Assembly (NCBI GenBank): GCA_902491625.1
Contig: CABUIO010000005.1
Location: 1 to 64,000 of the forward strand
Origin: an uncultured Porphyromonadaceae bacterium
Lineage (GTDB): Bacteria; Bacteroidota; Bacteroidia; Bacteroidales; Muribaculaceae
Direction: 5' to 3'
Length of the DNA stretch: 64,000 nt
This document shows, in pieces, positions 8,595-15,542 of the stretch. The notes under the pieces were generated by a model that was given only the letters and a program-made list of their open reading frames with translations, searched no databases and was not told where the DNA came from. Position numbers and translations under genes: made by a program. Every line of letters begins with the position of its first letter. The first letter of the stretch is position 1.

Positions 8595-8622
8595 CAAAGT
8601 ATATATATGGTCTCCGCATCAA
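8595..8622 (-). promoter_or_regulatory. Putative promoter of manC
   Basis: On the minus strand TTG (8620-8622), then about 17 bp, then ATACTTTG (8595-8602), one mismatch from TAnnTTTG and with a slightly short spacer. The predicted start site near 8590 supports the ATG at 8579. Confidence 0.45.
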
Positions 8623-8662
8623 AGGTGCGGAATGTCAAAGGATGTCATTTTATCGCGTTCCG

Positions 8663-10453
8663 TCATCCGGCGTAGGAGGCCTTGAACTGGTGCTTGACAC
8701 CTTCGACCACATTGAGCATGTAGTCTCCCAGTTTCTCCGCTTCGCCGATGAGATCCATGAAGAAGATGCCTTCCTGGTAGTCGTAGCGATGGTCGTTGAT
8801 ATTGTCGATGTTGGCGTCGCGCAGGGTGTTGCGGAGATTATTGATCTCGCGCTCCTTGTTGTAGGCGAGTATGATGTTGTTGTCCTGCGGTGTCTCCATC
8901 TCGCGCAAAAGCACAAGCATATTGTCCATGGCGCCGTCCACGAGTCCGAACATGGTGTGGATCTGGTGCATGATGGCATCGTTGAACTTCACGTGGTTTT
9001 GGTTCTTGCGCGTGAGGGTCTTGGCTACGTTGAAGCAGCTGTCGGCGATCGACTCTATCTCGCTGATAATGCGGAGCATACCGGCGACGCGCATCTTGCC
9101 CTCGGGACTCAGGCGTCCCTCGGCCACGCGGTTGAGGTATTTGCCGATCTCGATCTCCATGCGGTCGGAGATGTCCTCATATTTCTCAAGACGGTTGTAG
9201 ATGGTGCGGAATTCGTCCTTGTCGGCAGGGATGTCGACAAGCTCCTCGGCCATCCTGAGCATTCGCTCGACACGTTCGCCGTAGACGACGATCTCCTTCT
9301 GGGCCTGGGCGATGTTGAGTTCGGAGGCGGAGAGCATTCCGCGTCCGATGTATTTGAGGGTGAAGTCCTCGTCCTTGTCCTTATGGCGTGCAGGCATGAT
9401 CCAACAGACGATCTTGACGTAGAGGTTGGTGAACCATATCATTATCATAAGGTTGCAGGCGTTGAAGACAGTCGGGAACATGGCGAGGCCGAGAGCCATG
9501 GCGCCCTGCGCCTTCGCCGTGAAGCCCCCTTCGGGCTTCAGGAGCGTGCTGTCGGCCATGTGCATCTCCTGGGCGCGGCTTATGTCGATGGGATTGATGC
9601 CGCAGCATCCCTTGGTGATCTCAGCCACAAGCTCGACGAAAGGCACGAAGCAGCAGAGCACCGCCACCGAACCGAGTACGTTGAACAGAACATGCCCCAT
9701 GGCCGTGCGTTTGGCGGCCAGATTTCCGCTCAGTGAGGCGAGGATAGGCGTGATGGTCGTTCCGATGTTGCCGCCGAGGATGATGGCGCAGCCGAGCGAG
9801 AAGGAGATCCAGCCCTGCGAACACATGATCAGCGTGATGGCAAAGGTTGCCGCCGAGCTTTGCGCGACCATGGTGAAGATGATGCCGACCAGGAAGAAGA
9901 TGAGTATCGAGCCGATGCCCATCGTGGTGTAGTCCTGGAGGAAGGCGAGCATCTCGGGATTCTGCTGCAGGTCGGGCACGAACTTGCTGATAAGGTCCAG
10001 TCCCATGAAGAGGAAACAGAAGCCTATCAGAAACTCGCCGAGACTCTTGTAGAAGCTCTTCTTGAGGAAAAGCATCGGCACCGCGACGGCTATCAGCACG
10101 ATGGAATAGTCGGAGATATTGACCTCAAAGCTGAAGGCCGAGATGATCCATGTCGTGAAGGTCGTGCCGACGTTGGCGCCGAAGATCACGGCCATGGCCT
10201 GCTGGAGCGACATGAGTCCGGCGTTGACGAAGCTGACGACCATGACGGTCGAGGCCGAGGAACTCTGTATGAGCGCCGTGATGACAACTCCGGTCATGAC
10301 GCCGGTGAAGCGGTTGCGGGTCATTATGCCCAGGATGTTGCGCAGTCTGTCGCCGGCAACTTTCTGCAGGCCTTCGCTCATCACCTTCATGCCGTAGAGG
10401 AAAAGTCCGACAGCGCCGAGGAGGCTGATGAACTGAATGATCGAATAATTCAT
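8663..10453 (-). CDS. Na/phosphate cotransporter with C-terminal PhoU-like domain
   Basis: A 596-residue inner-membrane symporter of the NptA/PNaS family that would import inorganic phosphate with sodium. Two inverted Na/Pi cotransporter repeats are visible by their QSS signatures: QSSSASTVMVVSF near residue 64 and QSSAATFAITLIM near residue 200. Both repeats have hydrophobic helices around them, and GANVGTTFTTW and GGNIGTTITP form the matching re-entrant loops. The last ~220 residues are hydrophilic and helical, with the spacing of a PhoU-like domain (ERMLRMAEELVDIPADKDEFR..., then ISEIESIADSCFNVAKTL). Length is normal. It is transcribed divergently from the ferredoxin-like gene at 10593, with facing promoters in the 140-bp gap. 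Confidence 0.92.
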   Translation of the reverse strand: MNYSIIQFISLLGAVGLFLYGMKVMSEGLQKVAGDRLRNILGIMTRNRFTGVMTGVVITALIQSSSASTVMVVSFVNAGLMSLQQAMAVIFGANVGTTFTTWIISAFSFEVNISDYSIVLIAVAVPMLFLKKSFYKSLGEFLIGFCFLFMGLDLISKFVPDLQQNPEMLAFLQDYTTMGIGSILIFFLVGIIFTMVAQSSAATFAITLIMCSQGWISFSLGCAIILGGNIGTTITPILASLSGNLAAKRTAMGHVLFNVLGSVAVLCCFVPFVELVAEITKGCCGINPIDISRAQEMHMADSTLLKPEGGFTAKAQGAMALGLAMFPTVFNACNLMIMIWFTNLYVKIVCWIMPARHKDKDEDFTLKYIGRGMLSASELNIAQAQKEIVVYGERVERMLRMAEELVDIPADKDEFRTIYNRLEKYEDISDRMEIEIGKYLNRVAEGRLSPEGKMRVAGMLRIISEIESIADSCFNVAKTLTRKNQNHVKFNDAIMHQIHTMFGLVDGAMDNMLVLLREMETPQDNNIILAYNKEREINNLRNTLRDANIDNINDHRYDYQEGIFFMDLIGEAEKLGDYMLNVVEGVKHQFKASYAG

Positions 10454-10487
10454 GGGTGTGGAGGTACGGGGGTTATCTTTTCACTCG

Positions 10488-10517
10488 CGAAATTAATGAA
10501 ATTTTTCCTTACCGCAA
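10488..10517 (-). promoter_or_regulatory. Putative promoter of the Na/phosphate symporter
   Basis: On the minus strand TTG (10515-10517), a 19-bp gap, then TAATTTCG (10488-10495), one mismatch from TAnnTTTG. It is divergent from the plus-strand promoter 30 bp away. Confidence 0.55.
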
Positions 10518-10547
10518 CATTTTTTTAACAAACTCAATGTGGTTCCT

Positions 10548-10579
10548 TTGTTGTTACTACTAAAAAAACGTTATCTTTG
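10548..10579 (+). promoter_or_regulatory. Promoter of the ferredoxin-like/thyA/folA operon
   Basis: TTG (10548-10550), a 21-bp gap, then TATCTTTG (10572-10579), a perfect TAnnTTTG box. The expected start site is only about 8 nt before the ATG at 10593, so the leader would be very short. Confidence 0.75.
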
Positions 10580-10592
10580 CGTGTCCGCACCG

Positions 10593-11417
10593 ATGATGAA
10601 GCTTAAACACATAAGGGTGATCCTGTCGCTGATTTTCCTCGTTGAGGCCATTGTTTTCGTGGCTCTTGGGGCATCGGCGCCACACCACACGTCGATAGCC
10701 TTCAGGCTCCAGATCATACCCTCGATGCTCGCAGCGTCGATGGGCGCGACGCTGACGTGGATTTTGGCCACTATCCTTTTCGGGCGCGTGTATTGTTCGA
10801 CGGTTTGTCCGCTGGGCACGATTCAGGATCTCATGACGTTCACACGCGAAAAAGTGTGCCGACGCCCTATCGTCCATCGCTACGCCCCGATGCGCAAGAT
10901 ACGCTACGACATCCTGATCGTCTATGCGGTGCTCACGATCGCCGGAGCGTCGCTCGGGGTGCTTTTCGAGCCGTGGAGATGGTTCGACGGCATCGTAGGG
11001 TCAATTTCCGGACGCCACGACGCGGGAGTATTCGCGATCCTTGCCTCCGACGCTGTCTTCGGCATCGTCGCGGCGATGGCTGCGCTGACTCTCCTCGCAG
11101 CCTACGCTGTGCTGACGGGACGCGATTTCTGCAACCACATCTGTCCTGTGGGGACAGCCTTGGGGCTTGTATCCTCGCGCGCGGCACTCCACATCGAGAT
11201 CGACCCCGACCGCTGCATCTCGTGCATGAAATGCGAGGACGGCTGCAAGTCGTCGTGCATCTCCGTGAAAGACCGCATCGTGGACAACACGCGGTGCGTG
11301 CGCTGCTTCAACTGCATCGAGGTCTGCCCCAACAAGGCGATACGCTTCCAGATCAACCGCAACGGCGTGATGTCGCCGATGCTGCGGAGAGCCACCGGAG
11401 CCTCGCCGAATGTCTGA
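10593..11417 (+). CDS. 4Fe-4S membrane ferredoxin, NapH-like
   Basis: A 274-residue membrane protein with four or five hydrophobic segments, then two C-terminal [4Fe-4S] clusters. The cluster motifs are CISCMKCEDGCKSSC and CVRCFNCIEVCP. Two further CP motifs (YCSTVCPLG and CNHICPVG) follow membrane helices, as in the NapH/CcoG/RnfB-like electron-transfer proteins. Likely role: passing electrons from the quinone pool or a membrane redox complex to a partner; the partner is not evident here. ATG at 10593 or 10596 is chosen because frames further upstream lie before the predicted transcription start. It leads an operon with thyA, 62 bp downstream, and folA. The link to nucleotide metabolism may be only positional. 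Confidence 0.85.
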   Translation: MMKLKHIRVILSLIFLVEAIVFVALGASAPHHTSIAFRLQIIPSMLAASMGATLTWILATILFGRVYCSTVCPLGTIQDLMTFTREKVCRRPIVHRYAPMRKIRYDILIVYAVLTIAGASLGVLFEPWRWFDGIVGSISGRHDAGVFAILASDAVFGIVAAMAALTLLAAYAVLTGRDFCNHICPVGTALGLVSSRAALHIEIDPDRCISCMKCEDGCKSSCISVKDRIVDNTRCVRCFNCIEVCPNKAIRFQINRNGVMSPMLRRATGASPNV

Positions 11418-11479
11418 CCGATTTTCCGAAAAACCACTACAAAATACATAACCCGATCCTCTCTCCGCCCTACGTAGCC

Positions 11480-12274
11480 ATGCAACAATATCTCGACCTG
11501 CTCACCCATATCCTGACCAACGGCCACCGGCGCGAGGACCGCACCGGCACAGGCACGATCTCGACCTTCGGCTATCAGATGCGTTTCGATCTCAGCAAAG
11601 GTTTTCCGCTCCTGACCACAAAGAAAGTGCATCTTAAAAGCATTATCTATGAACTCCTGTGGTTTCTCAAGGGTGATACTAACGTGAAATACCTTCAGGA
11701 GCACGGCGTGCGCATCTGGAACGAATGGGCGGCTCCGGACGGCGATCTGGGCCACATCTACGGCTATCAGTGGCGCTCGTGGCCGCGTCCTGACGGCACA
11801 CATCTCGACCAGATCAGCGAGGCACTCCACGACATACGCCACAACCCTTCGTCGCGACGCATCATAGTGTCGGCATGGAATCCGGGCGAGCTGGAGAAGA
11901 TGGCGCTTCCGCCGTGCCACGCGCTGTTCCAGTTCTATGTCTGCGACGGCAAGCTCTCCTGCCAGCTCTATCAGCGTAGCGCGGACTGCTTCCTTGGCGT
12001 CCCTTTCAACATCGCCTCCTACGCGCTGCTCACGATGATGATGGCGCAGGTCTGCGGCCTGAAGCCGGGCGAGTTCATCCACACTCTCGGCGACGCCCAC
12101 ATCTACACCAACCATCTGGAGCAGGTGAAGGAACAGCTGCAACGCGCCCCGAGACATCTACCCACAATGAATATCAACCCGGAGGTGAAGGATCTTTTCG
12201 CCTTCGACTATCCGGATTTCACCCTCACAGACTACGATCCCTGGCCTCCGATCGCCGGGAAAGTGTCCGTGTAA
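11480..12274 (+). CDS. thyA: Thymidylate synthase
   Basis: Converts dUMP to dTMP with methylenetetrahydrofolate. It has 264 residues, the typical bacterial ThyA length. The catalytic cysteine is in PPCHALFQFYV, the dUMP-binding arginines are in QRSADCFLGVPFNIASYALL, and the N-terminal folate and dUMP contact region is RTGTGT. The frame is open far upstream, through the preceding gene in another reading frame, but homology begins at MQQYLDLL. It is followed 10 bp later by folA, which regenerates the tetrahydrofolate oxidised by this enzyme, a common functional pair. Confidence 0.97.
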   Translation: MQQYLDLLTHILTNGHRREDRTGTGTISTFGYQMRFDLSKGFPLLTTKKVHLKSIIYELLWFLKGDTNVKYLQEHGVRIWNEWAAPDGDLGHIYGYQWRSWPRPDGTHLDQISEALHDIRHNPSSRRIIVSAWNPGELEKMALPPCHALFQFYVCDGKLSCQLYQRSADCFLGVPFNIASYALLTMMMAQVCGLKPGEFIHTLGDAHIYTNHLEQVKEQLQRAPRHLPTMNINPEVKDLFAFDYPDFTLTDYDPWPPIAGKVSV

Positions 12275-12284
12275 CAAAGAGCAT

Positions 12285-12776
12285 ATGATTACAATAGTAG
12301 TAGCCGCGGCTAAAGACGGAGCCATCGGCAAGAACGGCGATCTGCTGTGGCATCTGAGCGGCGACCTGAAAAGGTTCCGTCTGCTGACGACGGGACACGC
12401 CGTAGTGATGGGACGCAAGACATGGGAATCGCTTCCGAAGCGACCACTCCCCGACCGCCTCAACGTAGTCGTGACCTCCGACAGCGGCTGCGACGCTCCG
12501 GGCGCCGCAATAGCCCATTCGCTCGACGAGGCGCTCGCCGTGGCCTCCGCCCATAGCGACAAGGTCTTCATCATCGGCGGAGCGAGCATCTACCGTCAGG
12601 CTGCGAATCTGGCCGACGCCATCGACCTGACGCTTGTGGAGGCGACGTATCCCGATGCCGACGCGCATTTCGAGTTGCCGGACATGTCGATGTGGCGTGT
12701 GGCGGAGGAGTCGGAAAAACTTACTGACCCTAAGTCGGGACTCTCCTACCGCCATCTCACCCTGGTAAAGAAATGA
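12285..12776 (+). CDS. folA: Dihydrofolate reductase
   Basis: Reduces dihydrofolate to tetrahydrofolate with NADPH. It has 163 residues, the normal length. The N terminus ITIVVAAAKDGAIGKNGDLLWHL carries the Met20-type loop, and the catalytic Asp is in SGDLKRF. VVMGRKTWESLP is the NADPH-binding motif, and VFIIGGASIYRQA is the conserved glycine pair. Directly downstream of thyA. Its stop overlaps the ATG of the glycosyltransferase by 4 bp (ATGA), implying translational coupling. Confidence 0.97.
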   Translation: MITIVVAAAKDGAIGKNGDLLWHLSGDLKRFRLLTTGHAVVMGRKTWESLPKRPLPDRLNVVVTSDSGCDAPGAAIAHSLDEALAVASAHSDKVFIIGGASIYRQAANLADAIDLTLVEATYPDADAHFELPDMSMWRVAEESEKLTDPKSGLSYRHLTLVKK

Positions 12777-14035
12777 AGATCGCGATCGTCAACCGGAGCG
12801 ATGCACGAGGTGGCGCAGCGGTCGTGTCACGGCGCCTGATGCACGCGCTGCGCGACGCCGGAGCCAACGCGAGGATGCTCGTGGCGGAAAAGCTCACGAA
12901 CGATCCTTACGTGGAAGCAGCCGCATCCCCTGCGAGGGTGCGCGTGCCCTTCCTGCTGGAACGGGCGCGGGTTTTCGCGGCCAACGGCTTCAACCGCGCC
13001 GATCTCTTCAAAGTCGATCCCGCAACCGACGGACTGCCGCTGTGGCGCCATCCGCTGATTGCCGGAGCCGACGCGGTGCTTCTCAACTGGGTGAACCAGG
13101 GGATGCTCTCGCTCGACGGCGTGGACAGAATCGCCTCCGCGAAGCCAGTGATATGGACGATGCACGACCTCTGGAACGCCACCGGAATATGCCACCACAC
13201 CGGCGCGTGCGAACGCTTCAGGGAGAACTGCGGATTCTGTCCGCTGTTGGGTTCGAACGCTTCTGCCTGCGACCTCTCCCACTCGACCTACATACGCAAG
13301 AAAAGCCTCTACACACGCCGCAAGCTTCATTTCGTGGCTGTGAGCAACTGGCTCGAACGCCGCTGCCGCGAGTCGTCGCTGATGCGCGACGCGGCGATTT
13401 CAGTTATCCCCAATCCTTTCATGCTCCCGGAGCGAGGCAAAATTGTGCGCAGCGACGCATCAGGGCGTCTCAGAGCGGTCATTGCGGCCGCGAGGCTTGA
13501 CGATGACATCAAGGGCTTCCCGATACTCCTGGAGGCGCTCAGAAAGCTTAAAAACGCCGGAAACGAGCTTGCAGGACGACTCGACCTCATTCTCTGCGGC
13601 GACATACGCGACAAAAGCCTCCTGCAGCAGATTCCGGTGGCGTGGGAATGGAAAGGGAGCGTGGCGCCGGAAAGAATGCCGGAGATTTATTCCGGCGCGC
13701 AGCTTGTGGTCTCCTCGTCGCGCTACGAGACATTGCCGGGCACACTCGTCGAAGGTCAGGCCTACGGCGCCTTCCCTGTGGCGTTCGACCGCGGCGGCCA
13801 GCGCGACATCATCGACGACCGAATCACAGGCGTGCTCGCGCCTTTCGGAAGCGATGACAACGAAGCGGCGGAAAATCTCTCCGGAGCACTTGTCTCTGCC
13901 TCGGAGATTGTGGATTCCGCTGATCCTCAGGAGCTTGCCGACAGATTGTGGAAAAGCGTCCACGACCGATTCTCTGCCGCGAACGTGGCCGAGGCATACC
14001 TTGGCCTTATAACCGACTGCCTCTCAGTCAAATAA
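12773..14035 (+). CDS. Glycosyltransferase, GT4 type
   Basis: A 420-residue GT-B glycosyltransferase, probably adding a sugar to a surface polysaccharide or glycan. The C-terminal half has the GT4 fold and donor site: VVSSSRYETLPGTLVEGQAYGAFPV, with the conserved glutamate. The N-terminal half has the GGAAVVSRRL start seen in Bacteroidetes capsule transferases and a Cys/His cluster (HHTGACERFRENCGFCP) that may bind a metal. It is coupled to folA by a 4-bp overlap but sits outside any polysaccharide locus. Its last 12 bp overlap the 3' end of recO on the opposite strand. Donor and acceptor are unknown. Confidence 0.88.
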   Translation: MKIAIVNRSDARGGAAVVSRRLMHALRDAGANARMLVAEKLTNDPYVEAAASPARVRVPFLLERARVFAANGFNRADLFKVDPATDGLPLWRHPLIAGADAVLLNWVNQGMLSLDGVDRIASAKPVIWTMHDLWNATGICHHTGACERFRENCGFCPLLGSNASACDLSHSTYIRKKSLYTRRKLHFVAVSNWLERRCRESSLMRDAAISVIPNPFMLPERGKIVRSDASGRLRAVIAAARLDDDIKGFPILLEALRKLKNAGNELAGRLDLILCGDIRDKSLLQQIPVAWEWKGSVAPERMPEIYSGAQLVVSSSRYETLPGTLVEGQAYGAFPVAFDRGGQRDIIDDRITGVLAPFGSDDNEAAENLSGALVSASEIVDSADPQELADRLWKSVHDRFSAANVAEAYLGLITDCLSVK

Positions 14036-14758
14036 TCCGCACAACACCTCCGGGGAATTGAGGTTGTCGGTGCCGGGAAAATGCAATCCGAAATATTTCA
14101 GGATTCCTTCGAGGATGCCGCGTCGCTGGATGCGGCTGAACCTGAACCGATGCTGATTTGCGAAGTTCATCCTCGCAAGCAGAAGCGGCAGACGCGCGTC
14201 GTCGCCGGCGAGGATGTGGCGATGAGCCGGAAGCATCGTGGTGTAGCGTCCGGCCTCCATGTCGAAGACTGCGACTGAGGAATAGTTGCTCACGTCGGGG
14301 GCGACGCCGGCGAATGTGGCGACACCGGCGAGAAAAGCGATATGAAAATTTGCCAGCATCCGGTCATCGGAGATATCGTCAAGCAGCCGTATGGATTCGG
14401 TTACGTAGCGATACATGACGGGATCGGGCGTAGAGTCGCGCAAAAGTCTATTGAGAAATTCCGCGATCAAAAGTGCGATGGATTGTTTCAGGGGATGGAA
14501 ATATATCGACCTGTAGGCACTCAACGCCGCGAGCGATGAAGCGCGTTGGAGACGTTCGGAAGATCTGTCCAAAACCTGAAATTCCACGATCGAGAGCGGC
14601 ATCGTGGCGGCACGTCTTTGGCGTCCGCTCTTGCCTCCTCCCGCGCCAATAGCCACCGACAATCGCCCGTGGGTCGGCGTATACACAGTCAGTATGTCCG
14701 TCCTGTCATTATGCCGCACCGGCGACCGCAAAACCATGCCCGTAACCGTCACCTTCAT
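14024..14758 (-). CDS. recO: DNA repair protein RecO
   Basis: A 244-residue recombination mediator that helps load RecA on SSB-coated DNA with RecR. The N-terminal OB fold is seen in VTGMVLRSPVRHNDRTDILTVYT and GRLSVAIGAGG, followed by the helical domain (HPLKQSIALLIAEFLNRLLRD). The C terminus lacks the four-cysteine zinc finger of the E. coli/Deinococcus type, as is usual in Bacteroidetes. It converges on and overlaps the glycosyltransferase gene by 12 bp. Its upstream region holds REP-type palindromes. Confidence 0.9.
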   Translation of the reverse strand: MKVTVTGMVLRSPVRHNDRTDILTVYTPTHGRLSVAIGAGGGKSGRQRRAATMPLSIVEFQVLDRSSERLQRASSLAALSAYRSIYFHPLKQSIALLIAEFLNRLLRDSTPDPVMYRYVTESIRLLDDISDDRMLANFHIAFLAGVATFAGVAPDVSNYSSVAVFDMEAGRYTTMLPAHRHILAGDDARLPLLLARMNFANQHRFRFSRIQRRGILEGILKYFGLHFPGTDNLNSPEVLCGLFD

Positions 14759-14821
14759 AACGCACTGGCTTTAAATGTGATACAGTCATATGAAAGCATC
14801 GAATCGGAGCTGCATCCTAAC

Positions 14822-14845
14822 GTAGGGCTGCACCATGGTGCAGCC
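14822..14845 (+). repeat. REP element 1 (GTAG plus perfect palindrome)
   Basis: The tetranucleotide GTAG (14822-14825) directly precedes the 20-bp perfect palindrome GGCTGCACCATGGTGCAGCC. A GTAG/GGAG foot next to a palindrome is the hallmark of REP sequences recognised by REP-associated tyrosine transposases. It pairs head-to-head with the copy at 14890-14913. Confidence 0.8.
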
Positions 14846-14889
14846 GCCGTTACCCGGGATTCCTGAGGTACGCGGTTCTCTCGAAACGC

Positions 14890-14913
14890 GGCTGCTCCAT
14901 GGAGCAGCCCTAC
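14890..14913 (-). repeat. REP element 2, inverted partner
   Basis: On the minus strand GTAG is followed by GGCTGCTCCATGGAGCAGCC. Compared with REP 1, an A-T pair has become T-A on both arms, so the palindrome remains perfect. The two form a BIME-like inverted pair 44 bp apart. Confidence 0.8.
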
Positions 14914-14987
14914 GTTCAAGTGTAGCTGCATTCCACACAAACGCTGATTATCAAGTACTTTAAACTTCTTCATATGACAACTCCTTT

Positions 14988-15467
14988 TTAGGTAGCATAA
15001 AAACAATCGCTGCTCCATCTTGAAACATTGTTATGGATGTATTCCACGATTCTGTTTCCATCCCAAGCACCGCGAATGAAATGGTCATTAAATCGCGCTT
15101 GCCACTCAAAAGTGATGCCGTTACGTCTGGCAAATCTTGTCACGGCTTGTTTATAACCCCCGACTACAACACCCAAAACAGTCCTTATCTTAGGTAAATC
15201 AACAGATTTATCGGTGAAGATCCTGATAATGGCATGAACGTGATTTGGCATGACAATAAATTCCATTACCTCTGCATAGTCGTAATGAGTAGCAAGGGTT
15301 TCCAGCTCATGCTGCGCGACTCTGCCAATCGTAGAAAAGTGCATTTCGTTGTCATAAATTTTTCCGAAATGACATCTCTTATCGTAACAACAAATTGTCA
15401 CGAAATAATCACCTCCGGAATAATCATGGAAGGGCGCTCTGATGATTTTTCTTTTTGGCAAATCCAT
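14988..15467 (-). CDS. REP-associated tyrosine transposase (RAYT)
   Basis: A 159-residue Y1/HUH transposase of the IS200-related RAYT family, which cuts single-stranded REP hairpins with a tyrosine nucleophile. The HUH motif is HVH at residues 76-78 (VMPNHVHAIIRIF). A candidate catalytic tyrosine is Tyr105 in VVGGYKQAVT, and the tail has the family's VEYIHNN motif. The ATG at 15467 is chosen because a longer open frame would run back into the REP palindrome at 15495-15516. The gene lies between REP sequences on both sides: a pair at its 3' end and one at its 5' end. This is the usual arrangement of a single-copy domesticated RAYT. The frame is intact. Confidence 0.88.
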   Translation of the reverse strand: MDLPKRKIIRAPFHDYSGGDYFVTICCYDKRCHFGKIYDNEMHFSTIGRVAQHELETLATHYDYAEVMEFIVMPNHVHAIIRIFTDKSVDLPKIRTVLGVVVGGYKQAVTRFARRNGITFEWQARFNDHFIRGAWDGNRIVEYIHNNVSRWSSDCFYAT

Positions 15468-15494
15468 ATTTCTTTTTATTGTCGTCCGGGGCGC

Positions 15495-15516
15495 GGCTGT
15501 ACCATGGTGCATCTAC
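15495..15516 (-). repeat. REP element 3, upstream of the RAYT gene
   Basis: On the minus strand GTAG is followed by ATGCACCATGGTACAGCC, a diverged version of the palindromes at 14822-14845 and 14890-14913. The flanking bases CCTAAC before GTAG match REP 1. Confidence 0.7.
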
Positions 15517-15542
15517 GTTAGGGCGATTGTCATTTGTAACAT

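Noticed and set aside
10757..11479. Upstream extension of the thyA frame
   Set aside because: The extension runs out of frame through the ferredoxin-like gene and has an Arg/His-rich composition. ThyA homology and normal length begin at 11480.
14755..15018. 87-codon minus-strand frame between recO and the RAYT gene
   Set aside because: It spans both REP palindromes, and its repeated HLNVGLLHGAAA-type peptide comes from them.
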